A DNA stretch of 64,000 bases, from assembly GCF_905220565.1 (NCBI RefSeq), contig NC_059412.1, positions 12,744,125 through 12,808,124 on the forward strand. The letters are read 5' to 3'. Shown here piece after piece: positions 10,746 through 20,702 of the stretch. How positions within the stretch are numbered: position 1 is the stretch's first letter; each line of letters opens with the position of its first letter. The stretch comes from Melitaea cinxia (lineage: Eukaryota > Arthropoda > Insecta > Lepidoptera > Nymphalidae). A program made the translations under genes and the position numbers. The notes below the pieces were generated by a model. It saw only the letters and a program-made list of their open reading frames with translations. It ran no database searches and was not told the origin of the DNA.

Positions 10746-10757
10746 AAAAGGGGGGAT
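10746..10757 (+). promoter_or_regulatory. Gypsy polypurine tract and LTR start
   Basis: aaaagggggga (10746-10756) directly precedes TGTTGTATATGG, a typical 3' LTR beginning. A polypurine tract here would prime plus-strand DNA synthesis. About 75 bp of LTR remains before hAT sequence begins. Confidence 0.55.
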
Positions 10758-10831
10758 GTTGTATATGGTAACACATCTTCATTCCTATTAGGCTTAATAA
10801 GGTTGATGGCACTGGCAACGTTGTCAGCAGT

Positions 10832-11073
10832 TAAAAAAGAAGAACAGGATGCAATAAAGATGGTTTATCACAAGAAGACTTTTATTTATAAAACAACATA
10901 TAAAACATTCCCTAATCTTTATAGTTTAGCAGTCACTAAACTTAACGCGATGGCGACAAGTGTGCCTTGTGAAAGAATTTTTCTGCATCTGGGATACTAT
11001 TGAACGATAAAAGAACACGACTAGGGGCCATCGAAAAGTGCAGCAATTGATGTTTCTCAACCAAAATTCTTAA
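10832..11073 (+). pseudogene. hAT transposase C-terminal dimerisation domain fragment
   Basis: FPNLYSLAVTKLNAMATSVPCERIF is followed, after a one-base shift near 10,980, by SGILLNDKRTRLGAIEK. This is the hAT C-terminal dimerisation motif: a 'saPSErxFS.aG....+R..L' core, with the usual 'a.+.La.p.tSvpcER' lead. The rest of the gene is absent, and the fragment starts inside the truncated Gypsy LTR. Confidence 0.65.
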
Positions 11074-11849
11074 ATTTATAACATTGTACATATAAAAAAT
11101 AATTAAAAAAAAATACAAAAAAAAGATACTTGTAAATATTATGTAAATACTATATGTCAAATACATAAAACTAAACATGAAAAATAATAATATAAAAAAT
11201 ACATAAAAATGGTCAAATTTGTAAATAAAATGAACTAAAATCTCTTAAATATTCCAACTTACAAACTTGATATTGAACCCATGATTAATATGGTAATAAT
11301 GACGCATTCGTAAGTTGACAGTCCTAAGCCTGTTAAAGTATGAAGGAGGGATTTTAACTCAGTGATTATTCTATACCAGTGATCTCATCTATTCTTTCGA
11401 GTCTTGATACGCAAAGGACTCGCAACGTGAATCATAGTCGATACTAGGTGAAACTAGGTGGAATAGGTATTTGGATCGCGTATTTGTAAGGACTAGGAAC
11501 AGGTGGACTTCGTCTTTTTACCTAGTACAACCCTTCGCTACTTGAAAATGACGTAACTACCCACGTCTAGTTCACCCTGGGAACATTCAGCTCCCTCTGG
11601 CGTCTCAATAAAATGACCAGTGTTTACTGTGAGGAATTAATCTTTAATGACTGCTTAATAAGTATAACAATAACAATAATCAGTCCCGAATATAAATATA
11701 ATATTTGACTAACTAAATTTAGACGGCACATCGATAGCGCGATCTGTTATAAAATCAACGCCATCTGGGTTGCGTTCTACAAACCAATAATTAAATATAC
11801 ATTCAACAGTGGTATATGTTCTATATTACCAATACTCCCTTCTCTGTGC
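11074..11849. other. unassigned stretch, part moderately GC-rich
   Basis: An AT-rich first part gives way (about 11,340-11,620) to less biased sequence with short local repeats (ctaggtgaaactaggtgg). It could be LTR or MITE material. No ORF or inverted termini could be confirmed. Confidence 0.3.
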
Positions 11850-12585
11850 TCTCTGTCTATATTAACTAACTCCTGATTATTTTCTTTATTTTCAACAATG
11901 GTATCTTCACTATCAAATTTTTAAAATTTCTCAGAGAATAATATCTTTGATATTTCGTCTTTAGTTTCATTTTTGTTTTGTTTCTTTGGCGCTGGTCGTT
12001 TCTCTTTTTCTATTTTCTTTCGTTCCCTTTCTTCTTTTCTTGATCCCTTGTGCTTTTTCTTCTTTTATTCTGATTTTTCACTTTGTGCTTTCCACTGTAC
12101 CGAAGTTAGTACAAAAGGAATTTTAACGGAGTTTTAAACTCCTTTTTTTATCGCTGTTTTAGGTAATATCAAAATATCGTTTAACTTAACGGGAGTAAGA
12201 TTTATCATGGGCATTGAAGCTGTAAGAGATAGATTACATTGAACTGAAATAATTTGTACTGATTGAGACTTTCGTAAATTTATATTCTGGTCTTCAAGTG
12301 TATTGTGAATTTGAACACTGTGGTTTATTAATTCAAAACGAGGTTCTTGTGATAAATCTTCAAATGTCTTGTTCCCTTCATCTACGATTTCTTCGAAATC
12401 AATTTCTTCTAAAATAGGGACTAACTTACTAAAGTCATCATTTTTATTTATGATTTCTAGATTTTGTTGTTGAGAACTGGTGTTTTATGAATTTCATGGC
12501 GTGCCGAAGAAATGCCAGATTCTCTTTAACAATTCAATGGAGTCTTCTGAAGTTAACTCTCCTTTTTCTATGCAATCAACCTTAT
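11850..12585 (-). pseudogene. decayed coding trace, Lys/Glu-rich C-terminus (pogo/jerky-like transposase tail?)
   Basis: On the minus strand one frame stays coherent for about 700 bp with only five or so in-frame stops and no needed shift: ELTSEDSIELLKRIWHFF ... EEIDFEEIVDEGNKTFEDL ... IPFVLTSVQWKAQSEKSE, a stop, then a Lys/Glu-rich run and SKILFSEKF. The order 'FVLTS.QW' then a Lys/Glu run resembles the tail of CENP-B/jerky/pogo DDE_1 transposases. The catalytic domain is not present, so the family is a weak inference. The long frame with substitution-type stops suggests gradual decay. Confidence 0.4.
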
Positions 12586-13053
12586 TCTTAAATTATCATA
12601 AATTACCATAAAATAACCTTATCATAAAATACCTAATATTGACATAATTATATGCCAATAAAAAGGTTTGATTCATATTATGTGTACCAAATGTTGGCAT
12701 CGCAAAAAGTATAGTAAATAGACTGGAAAGAAGATTGGAAATGAAAGCTAAACAACTAAATAATCTACTTAAACAGCATTTGTAAACTTAAAAGATTTCT
12801 AAATATTATTGAGATTAGTGAACCTAAAATTTTGATATTTTTTTTATTGCGTTCCGTACACGACAAACACGTTTTTATTCCAACGCCATCTTTAAAAAGG
12901 TAAAGTTTTTGTGTTGCCAGTAGTATAGAAGGTTAAACCTACCATTATTAGCCAATATAAATACTGTCTTTTGGAAACTGGTAACTTTATTATTGATAAA
13001 TAACTGCAGCGTGCCAATAAATTGGTGAAGTGTCAACAAAAGATGGCCTTACC
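12586..13053. other. AT-rich spacer
   Basis: No coding or repeat structure recognised. Confidence 0.35.
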
Positions 13054-13314
13054 CTACTTACTTATTTGTATATCATACGCCACGCCTGCCCCCAGCATCT
13101 TGAACAGAGCCTTTGCCAGCGACATATCACACTTGTAGATCGTTCTTTTTAGGTTGTGCTCCAAGATGGTTTTCGTCGAAGCACCCAGCGCTCGGCTAAC
13201 AAACCTACCGATTGCGTCATCACCGTCGTCAGTGTAGTAGACGCAGGTGTTAAATGTCCGTGAATTGTAAATAGCGAGTTGTAAATCAGTGTGACCACGT
13301 GGACCTGATGTCAA
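13054..13314 (-). pseudogene. fragment of an unidentified retroposon ORF (shares C-terminus with 19,534-19,733)
   Basis: An 86-codon minus-strand ORF containing CVYYTDDGDDAIGRFVSRAL and ILEHNLKRTIYKCDMSLAKAL. The plus-strand retroposon at 19,534-20,145 encodes a clearly related block (CVYYTDYRDDAICRFVGRAA..ILEHSLKMAIHNRD). Both copies are GC-richer than their surroundings and both end soon after this block, so it is probably the C-terminus of a retrotransposon protein or of a retroposed host mRNA. I do not recognise the family. Confidence 0.45.
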
Positions 13315-14114
13315 GTGAATACTGTATTAACCCTTAATAAGACAACAGGAACATTATTCCCACATTGAATTTCACAGTTTAAACGGTCAATGGGACGCAT
13401 TTTCAAATGAGCTGTCACTGTCATTTCGTAGTTGAATATATTATCTATGGTCTCTAGGCTTGTGATCGTTTTTTCGAACGGAAGAAAAAATAAAAAGAGA
13501 TGTCAATATCATTGTCACAATAATTACGAACCGGTTATTGTATTTTTATGTAGTTTTATTAAAAAGTAATGGAACGTATGTTCATATTGTTTGTAATCTG
13601 CATATTAGGAACTTTTTACACTCTATGTCAATCACTGTCACCGTAACTACTGTCCTTCTGGTCTACAAGTTTTAACTCGCCCCCGTACATCTTCTAAATT
13701 TAATCATATTTTACTTGAATAATTACTGTATTTTTCACTCAATATTTATAATAAATTATTTGGAAAGTGATCCAGCTGTTTTAATCAACAAGACTCATCG
13801 ATCCACGCTGACCTCTCAATAGTTTTGTTATAATAATGAAATAGATAATATGTCGAGAAAAAATCCGGTAAGTGTTCATTTTTGGTTATTTTGCATAGAT
13901 GTAATGTTTATTCAGTATTTGATGTGTTTTATTTTGCCAAATAACAAAAAATTACTTGGTTTGATGGATTCAAAGTATGTGGGAAATATTTGCTTGTTGC
14001 CCGTTTAGATTTCCTATGTAACGATTTATGTGGGAAAACTGTTTCCGTAGGAAGCATGCAGGATTTCTATTTATCTCATAAGCACTGTTTTACGTTTAAG
14101 AAACTACTCCGCGA
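13315..14114. other. spacer with a possible first exon of the following piggyBac remnant
   Basis: A short start-to-donor segment at 13,850 (MSRKNP followed by gtaagtg) could be exon 1 of the piggyBac-like remnant downstream. Otherwise there is no coding signal. Confidence 0.3.
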
Positions 14115-14900
14115 TTCTGAAATTGAGTTCCAGCTGTCATAGCTTAGCACAGTAGCTGACTTGATGATGAAGCAGTTGACTCTTTTGCCACCAGTAGTTA
14201 CAATGTCGATTTAGACAAGGTTTGGATGAGATTCAAGGTATTTGATGGTGTCTGTCGAAGAATTACATTCTTTATTGGTGGGAGAATCAGATTTGTCTCT
14301 TATCTAAGATGAAACTTTTTTGAATTCACCAGTTCAACAGATTTCTAAGCCAATTCTTCCTCAAGTGGCTTCAACTTCACAAGATGCACTCGTGTAATTT
14401 CGGATGTTCCTATGCTACTTGATCAAAATCCTGGTGAAACAACCTAACTTGTTGCTGTAGCTGATGTCCAGGCAGACCACTCTTCCCCAGTACCAGTATT
14501 GGCAGAGCCTGATGAAAGCTCTAATGCAGAACCAACATCTTCTCTAGGGATAAATTCATTCAATTTCAAAATAAATCAAGAGATTGGTCTTTTGCAACTG
14601 ATGATATTACTTGGCCTATTTTCGAGAAGAAAATGCAGATAAAAAAAATTACAATAACAGAAGTCAACCACTGGATTATCTTCTTGACTTTTTTCCTGAT
14701 GATTTACTGGATATTATTGTTGAAAATACAAATATTTATGCAAGACACACACATTCTTGGCTTGAACTGAAGTTACAAAAGAAATAAAAGCATACTTTAT
14801 TCTCTTATGTCACATAGTTATTGGAGACGTAAAAAAGCCCCAGTTATCGGAAATATACACTCGAAATTTAAAAATTTAGCTATGGATCAGAGGGAATGCT
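14115..14900 (+). pseudogene. piggyBac-like transposase, N-terminal remnant
   Basis: Across shifting frames one can read DSEIEFQLS, then QISKPILPQVASTSQDALV, then SQPLDYLLDFFPDDLLDIIVENTNIYAR and TKEEIKAYFILLCH, followed by KKPQLSE. The block 'L..FFxDDLLDxIVexTNxYA' and 'EIKAYFgIL..MGI...Pql..YW' opens the DDE_Tnp_1_7 (piggyBac) domain. The catalytic half is lost where LINE sequence begins. Many stops and frameshifts show this is an old copy. Confidence 0.6.
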
Positions 14901-14929
14901 TGGGAATGTATTCATTAGATATTGGATTA

Positions 14930-15504
14930 GTAGGTATAACTTCAAAAGTCTATTTAGATGTGAAATAGATAGCATATTTCAACCCAAAAGAAAATATGAA
15001 ATTTCGTCTCTGCAACATAATTGTTCATTTTTAGAAAATAACTATTGTAATCATTATAAAGTTTTCACAGACGGGTCAAAAGATATGATGTCAAATAGTG
15101 GTGCCGCATTCTTTGATCCACAAATCAATGAAGGCTTTAAGTTTAAAATTTGTCACAGTATGTCTATTACTCATCTAGAGCTTATTGCTATTTCTAGGGC
15201 ACTATCCTATATTAAATTAATAAATAGTAACAAATTTGTCATTTTAACTGATTCCAAAAGTGCTCTTCAACACGTGGCTCGGTGTTTCTCTTACTTAAGA
15301 GGTACTTCGATAGCTTACGAGATTATAAAATCCATTGAAGATTTAACCTCTTACTCAAAGGAGATAATTCTACAATGGATTCCCTCTCATATTGGATTGT
15401 CTGGAAATGAGGAAGTAGACATACTGGCAAAACAAGCATGTACTGATGGTGATAGTGTAAACGATATGCCTTTCTTCACTGACTGTTGTTTTTTTGACAT
15501 CTAA
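14930..15504 (+). pseudogene. LINE RNase H domain (I-group type)
   Basis: An open frame reads VFTDGSKDMMSNSGAAFF, HLELIAISRALSYI, ILTDSKSALQH and WIPSHIGLSGNEEVDILAKQA. These supply the four RNase H acidic residues (Asp, Glu, Asp, Asp) and the His of the HxGxxGNExVD loop. RNase H fused behind RT is typical of I, R1-relative and LOA-type LINEs. RT and endonuclease are missing. The ORF's first 13 residues belong to upstream piggyBac sequence in another frame. A related LINE C-terminus lies at 26,900-27,306. Confidence 0.75.
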
Positions 15505-15716
15505 TTAAAATATACTGTAAGAGTGCAATGTGCACATCCCTTGGAAAGTAGTTTGTCTATGACTAAGTCTATACTATATACGGAGCGTCACTCTCTGATG
15601 TAATGAAGATATGGAGTACATTGTATAAGAGCGTTTTTTTTTTTTTGTGGCATTCGAATAATAAAAATTTTCTCCATTATAAACTTTCTTTCCCTGGTGT
15701 CCCTATACACCCCAAC
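15505..15716 (+). repeat. probable Copia LTR 3' part
   Basis: The sequence ends in ...CCCCAACA immediately before a Copia primer-binding site at 15,717, as expected for a Ty1/Copia 5' LTR. The left end of the LTR cannot be placed, because no second LTR survives for comparison. A T-rich run sits at 15,635-15,646. Confidence 0.4.
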
Positions 15717-15731
15717 AGGTTATGGGCCCAG
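15717..15731 (+). promoter_or_regulatory. Copia primer-binding site (initiator tRNA-Met half-tRNA)
   Basis: aggttatgggcccag matches the primer-binding sequence known from Drosophila copia, which pairs with an internal segment of initiator tRNA-Met. The same 14-mer occurs at 36,377-36,390 in a second Copia fragment. Confidence 0.8.
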
Positions 15732-15904
15732 ACAAGAAAAGTCGAGGCGCGTAAAAAAAAAAACAAAACAAAGTGGATTCGAGTAAGTCGCGGTGCAACA
15801 AACGTTGGAGTCCTACGAGGCAACGTGGTTCGACGAAACTTGGCGGCGAGGCGTTTACGTCTTGCTTCATAATTGTGAGGTGTGTGTATTAAGCAACGTG
15901 CAAT

Positions 15905-16877
15905 ATGTCGAGTTCAGAGTATAATAAGACGACGATTCTTCTAAATGGTCGCAACTGGCAGGCGTGGCGTTTCCAGACGCAATTGTTCTTCGTTCGAAGA
16001 AACTATTAGAGATTGTTTTGGGCAGAGAGGTGAGGCCTAAAGAAGAGGGAAAACCACAAGAATCATGGGATGACAGAGAGATAAAAGCCCAGGAGGTAAT
16101 TGTTACCAGGGTGGAAGAGACAGTGATGAGATACTTGATTTCTTGTACCAGTAGTGCAGATGTGGAAGAAGCTGATGACCATATATGAACCGTCATCAAA
16201 GGTGGGCGTTCATCTACTTCAACAAAAGTTTTTCAATTTGACCTTCGAAGAACCAATGGCTGTATTTATGGCGAAACTGGAGCTTCAAGCAGTAGGTGAG
16301 AAAGTACCCGAGAAATATAAGCATTTTATATCTGCATGGGAGAGCATGCCGGAGGAGAAGCAGAGCTTGCAGGAGCTGACCGGGCGGTTGTTGGTCGAGA
16401 AGGAGCGTAGTGGAAGTATACCCAGCAGCAGCACAACACCTCAAGACTCAGCATTAGTGGTGGGTACGCTGCATCCTATTAAATGTTTTTAGTGTGGCAA
16501 AGTAGGCCATAAAATAAGTGAATGTAGGTACAGGAAGTGTTTTCATTGTCAGAAAAGAGGTCATTTAATCAAAGATTGTAAATTGCCAAAGAATAAGAGT
16601 AATGAGAAAAATAAGTCAGAGAAAAATAATTCAAGTGAGCTAAATAATTCAAGTGAAAAGAATAAGCCTAAAGAAAGAAGTAAGAGTTCAAAATCTGAAT
16701 CTTTTTTATGCCATTATACTAGGGAAATTAAATGTAACTATTCCTTTAATTCAAAAAGTTTCTTTTTAGATTCAGGTGCTAGTGACCACATGTGTTTTAT
16801 TTAAAAGTATTTTAGAGTTTTGTGATTTAAAAGCTAAAAGATTTGTAACAATAGGAGATGGTACTAAGTGCCTTATC
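15905..16877 (+). pseudogene. Ty1/Copia gag-protease fragment
   Basis: ATG at 15905 opens SSSEYNKTTILLNGRNWQAWRF, a Copia gag start. Frames then switch near 15,975 and 16,160 (MWKKLMTIYEPSS..LLQQKFFNLTF). Two CCHC zinc knuckles follow a TAG stop at 16,490: CGKVGHKISEC and CFHCQKRGHLIKDC. A polar Asn/Lys/Ser linker leads to the protease motif DSGASDHMCF. Sequence similar to protease continues in another frame to about 16,877 (KRFVTIGDGTKC), where the Harbinger-like unit begins. Integrase, RT and RNase H are absent. Confidence 0.75.
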
Positions 16878-17063
16878 ATACTAGCGAATTGCGACCGTCT
16901 TCAAAGCGGAGCGGGCATGCGCAGCGAATTCGTTGCGGACGCGCAGTGAGACCGCCGCGAATAGCAGCATGAACGCCATTTAGTACAATCTCGGACAAAC
17001 GCCAGTCCGTCCGCCCCGCCTCACTTCAATCCGTAACGAGACACGAATGCGAGATGAATCATC
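16878..17063 (+). other. GC-rich 5' part of the Harbinger-like unit
   Basis: The base composition changes abruptly from the AT-rich Copia protease to about 180 bp rich in GC and CpG, directly ahead of the MADF exon. It probably holds the element's left terminus and the MADF promoter or leader. No matching inverted repeat was found on the right, where the element seems truncated. Confidence 0.4.
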
Positions 17064-17099
17064 GTGGCATCATTGGAAGATTTAGATATTAATACAGAG

Positions 17100-17143
<44 letters not shown>

Positions 17144-18232
17144 TATTCGGAAAACCAACAGCACAAATAACAATACATAGCAAATTGAACTAAACAACAT
17201 TTGGCTAATGAAAGGTCTTCACGTATAAGAACTAGTACATAAATAAACATATCATGCGGACAGAGTAGTTGCACGTCAAGATATTATTACATAACCTTTT
17301 TTAAACATTACATATACATATATCAACTAAACAATGCAAAGAAATTCTGGTTCAATAATCGCCTCGCCACCACCACACCCGAACTGAATACATCAAAATC
17401 GCTCTGTCTACACAGATTATTTAAGCCTTTACTCGCGCGCCACAGGAAAGCATTTTGACAGTAATTTGTGGATACTAGAGGTAGTTGAATAGGTGTATAA
17501 TGCCGTACTGATTTCAATGGTACAATGAAATTAATTTTAGAAAGTAGTTCCGGAGAGTTAATTTTATTAGTAATAAGTTTTATTAAAAAAATAATGTCAG
17601 CAATTTCACGACGTTTGTATAAAGGAAGCAAGTGGAATCGTGCACATTGATTAAGGTAAATAGTAGAGGAGTACGGTAGCTTTAGACGATAACACAAAAA
17701 CTTAACAAATTTCATTTGTAGTTGCTCGATTCTATTTATGTACTTTTTATAGCGGGGATTCCAGATCTCTGATCCATATTCTAAGATACTCCTAACAAAC
17801 GTGCAGTACAAAATCTTAATAGTTTTAATGTCCTTAAAATTTTCTGAAGTTCGCATGATGAATCCCAGTGCTTTCGAGGCTTTCTTAATAATTTTATCAA
17901 TATGCTCATCGAAGAGAAGCTTCGAATCGTGAATCACCCCAAGATCCCGCACTTTCGTAAGTCTCTGTAAATTCTGACCCTTTAGTCGATATTCTGATGG
18001 AATGTGGGCTGACTGACGACAGAATGACAAATGTGAACACTTAGATGGATTAAGGTCCAATTTATTTAATTCGCAATAATTGCTCAGACGTAATAAATCC
18101 GACTGAAGGTCAACCACGTCGGATCTGGTTGCGATTGTCTTGTAAATCTTCATGTCGTCAGCAAAACATAGCAATTTAGAGTGTCGGAAGCATGATCCAA
18201 TATCATTTACAAAGATCAGAAACAGCAGTGGA
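17100..18232 (-). mobile_element. 5'-truncated Jockey-group LINE (RT C-terminal part)
   Basis: On the minus strand from about 18,230: PLLFLIFVNDIG, then LLCFADDMKIYKT (RT motif C, FADD), and VRDLGVIHDSKLLFDEHI, closing at 17,323 with a 3' UTR that ends in a (TAAA)n tail (plus strand TTTA repeats at 17,100-17,142). The reading frame is open for 283 codons plus about 18 upstream, so the copy is fairly young. The RT and tail resemble those of the fuller LINE at 60,881-63,856 (same 'RDLGVI.D.KL.F' block and TAAA-type tail). It interrupts MADF exon 1. Confidence 0.8.
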
Positions 18233-18334
18233 CTTATTAGTGAAATTCAAAGTCGTTACGTAATATGGGATCAAAAAAGCAGAGAATTTAGTGATCGTAA
18301 TTTAAAAAAAAAGGCATGGGAAGAGATTTGCAAT

Positions 18335-19298
18335 TTATTTATTAAAGGCTTTACGGAAAAAACAGTCAAGGAGAAAAATGAAGGAGGTAAGAGAAACACA
18401 ATAACATTTATATGTACTTATGTTGCCATGGCCATTGGCCCCTACATTTGAAACAAAATAGTCGGCAAATTTATCTCTTATCGCATTACCCGAAAGTGTA
18501 CAAACATTTCCATTAATGTGTGGGTTGTCGTCAAGTCCAAATATTCGTGGTACTTTTTGACGACGTCTTATTACCTTAACTTTAGATCGTACAAAATTAT
18601 GCAATATACAACAAGTTTTTACTATTTCTTCGCCAAAGTCTATTCCAACATTTAATGGTCGATAAAAAATACGCCATTTATTAGTCATAATTCCAAAAGT
18701 GCACTCTATATATCTCCGTGCTCGGCTTAATCTATAATTGTATATTCTTTTTGTAGCCGTTAAATAGTTGCCGGCATACGGTCGTTGCATGTACTTTGAC
18801 AACGGAAATGCTCCGTCGCAAATAAAAGTAAAAGGCAACGCTATGTCATTGTTTGTTATTTGTTTCGATTGTGGAATATTTAAACGATTTGCTTCTATAT
18901 CAATTCTCAATTGGCTTCTGTCAAATATAGTTGAATCTGAACTGTTTCCATATGAACCGACATCAACAAATATATACTTGTAGTTTGAGTCACAGACGGC
19001 TAGAAAATTCATAGAGAAATACTTTTTGTAGTTAAAATATAGAGAGCCGCTATGACACGGCTTTATCATCCTAATATGTTTGCCGTCCACTGCACTTATG
19101 CAGTTAGGAAAATCAGCATTTTCTAGAAAGCTTTTACTAATGTTTTCCCAGTCTTCTGTTTGCTTGGGTGGCATACAAATATGAAACAAGTTTTTAATAA
19201 TAGCTTGACATGTCTCCCGAACTATTTTTTGTATTGTCGAAAATCTTCTTCTAAATGAAAAATGCAGGTCCATTAAAGAGCACCCAGTTGCCAAATAT
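18335..19298 (-). CDS. PIF/Harbinger transposase, main exon (HARBI1-like)
   Basis: A DDE_4 nuclease frame without stops. On the minus strand an acceptor (tatttcag, 19,299-19,306) precedes YLATGCSLMDLHFSFRRRFSTI, the usual second-exon start of Harbinger transposases. Catalytic motifs, numbered from the Leu codon read as a start at 19,294, are CISAVDGKHI (D70), FICDGAFPL and YIECTFGIMTNKWRIF, with 36 residues between the second Asp and the Glu. The C-terminal 17 or so codons run antisense through MADF exon 1 and its donor. The upstream exon encoding the N-terminus was not found to the right, where other elements have replaced it, so the gene is probably incomplete though this exon is intact. 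Confidence 0.75.
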
Positions 19299-19533
19299 CT
19301 GAAATATTTATTTATTGTTACAGTTGTTAAACTGCAAAAAAGGTGGAAAGGAATCCGCGACGATTACGTCAAAGATAAAAATAAAAAGATCAGGAGTGGC
19401 TCCAGCGCATCTACTTCTAAAGAGTACCTGTATTCACCATTGCTATCATTTTTAAATACTACTACACGGACTCGTCCTTCAAAAACCCTTCCACTAGCAA
19501 TTTCAGATGATGAGAATACAGTTAACATAAGCG

Positions 19534-19873
19534 TTTCGCACGCGATAGTCGCGGTGACTAGGCACACCAAGGCCTGTGTCTACTACACCGACTACAGAGA
19601 TGACGCGATCTGTCGTTTCGTCGGGAGGGCGGCGGAGGCTACGGAAAAAGACATCCTCGAGCATAGTCTCAAGATGGCGATTCATAATAGAGACACCGCC
19701 GTCGTTGAGAGTATTCTCGATATGTCAAAATAAAATTGGAATAGGTTGCTTGGCTTGGCAGTACTCCTCGTTGGTAGTAATATAGATAATATTAAAAATG
19801 TATATATATTTAAGAAAACTATTATCACGCATGTAAATAATGTTTAGCTAGATATAAGTATAGTATTATAAGG

Positions 19874-19912
<39 letters not shown>

Positions 19913-20145
19913 TACCATAGATTAGATTTGTACCATAGATTAGATTAAGAACCGGTCGGTGGACTCACGTCTCTTTTGGAGACATTAAAAACAAACATAG
20001 TCTGACTTGAACAGCGATGTTGTTGACTAACGCCTACCTTGAAATAGAGAAAAAATAAAAATAAAAATTTGCATGTATTAGAGTAAAAAAGGACATGGGT
20101 TCATAAGCCCGTGGATGTATAAGACTTGTAAAAAAAAAAAAAAAA
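19534..20145 (+). mobile_element. retroposon with two poly(A) tracts inserted in MADF exon 2
   Basis: Flanked by a perfect 10-bp duplication, aacataagcg (19,524-19,533 and 20,146-20,155). Part one (19,534-19,909) encodes a GC-rich C-terminal block (CVYYTDYRDDAICRFVGRAA, then ILEHSLKMAIHNRD, stop 19,733), a 3' UTR and an A-run of about 30. Part two (about 19,910-20,145) starts with an 18-bp unit twice (tgtaccatagattagatt) and ends in a second A-run. This suggests a chimera made by template switching during reverse transcription. The coding block resembles 13,054-13,314. It happens to continue the MADF frame, creating a false fusion ORF. Confidence 0.65.
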
Positions 20146-20394
20146 AACATAAGCGATGATTATACAACAAATGTTACAAAAAAGAAGAAAAAATCTGATG
20201 ATGCTGAGGATAAAATGATTACAAAGTTAATACAAAGGATGGACGAGAGGATGAATAAAGACAAAAGAAGTGGTGAAAGTGAACCCGAATATAACTTTGC
20301 GTTGTCTCTGGTTGAAGATCTAAAATCAATTCATCCACATCATCCACAGTTTAGCCATGCCCTATAAAGGGTTAATATTCCATTTAAAGGTGTC

Positions 20395-20684
20395 ATGGAA
20401 TATAATAAAGTTTTAGTATTGTTTAAATCACAATGTAAATTTCAAAATGAACTTCTTGGTGAACACAACATTCCTTATGCCGTGGTCAATGAGTTTATTC
20501 CATGCATGAAATGGGCACTCCCAGACTCGAAAATCTTGGAAGGAATATGCATAAAAAACAGAAGACAACAAAAATCGTCACCCACGTGATCGGTGTTTTT
20601 CATACAGAGGAATTTGCCAACCATCTGAAGAAACAGAAGTTTTCTATTTTAACCGATGACTCTACGGATTGTTTTTATTTCTGA
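20395..20684 (+). pseudogene. hAT transposase fragment (N-terminal to DDE)
   Basis: LLGEHNIPYAVVNEFIPCMKWALPDSKI, then a frameshift near 20,540, then KIVTHVIGVFHTEEFANHL and FSILTDDSTD. The last motif carries the first catalytic Asp of hAT RNase H-like folds (sxxTDxST). It begins 28 bp after the BESS stop. The downstream catalytic domain is missing. Confidence 0.6.
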
Positions 20685-20702
20685 CACGTGGGTGGAGGTT
20701 AA

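Larger units (their letters stand above)
17064..20367 (+). pseudogene. MADF-BESS protein of a Harbinger-like element (two exons, both interrupted)
   Basis: Exon 1 starts near 17,064 (GTG in place of ATG, then ASLEDLDINTE), is broken by a LINE (17,100-18,232), and resumes as LISEIQSRYVIWDQKSREF ... WEEICNLF, ending at donor GAG/gtaaga (18,386). Exon 2 begins after ttattgttacag (19,323) in the matching phase: VVKLQKRWKGIRDDYVKD, which completes the MADF DNA-binding domain. It continues to DDENTVNIS at 19,533, is broken by a retroposon, and resumes at 20,156 with DDYTTNV. There follow a Lys-rich linker and a BESS-like motif (YNFALSLVEDLKSIHPHHPQF) ending at 20,367. PIF/Harbinger elements carry such a second, DNA-binding protein that helps the transposase reach the nucleus and its DNA. 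The intron holds the transposase on the opposite strand. Confidence 0.7.

Noticed and set aside
13054..13314. Possible viral or ankyrin-like gene
   Set aside because: The ILEH..L pattern vaguely recalls ankyrin repeats, but the repeat consensus is not met, and the related copy sits in a poly(A) retroposon.
19440..19733. A single protein joining MADF to the CVYYTD block
   Set aside because: The junction at 19,533 is the edge of a retroposon with a 10-bp duplication; the genuine continuation of the MADF gene is at 20,156.
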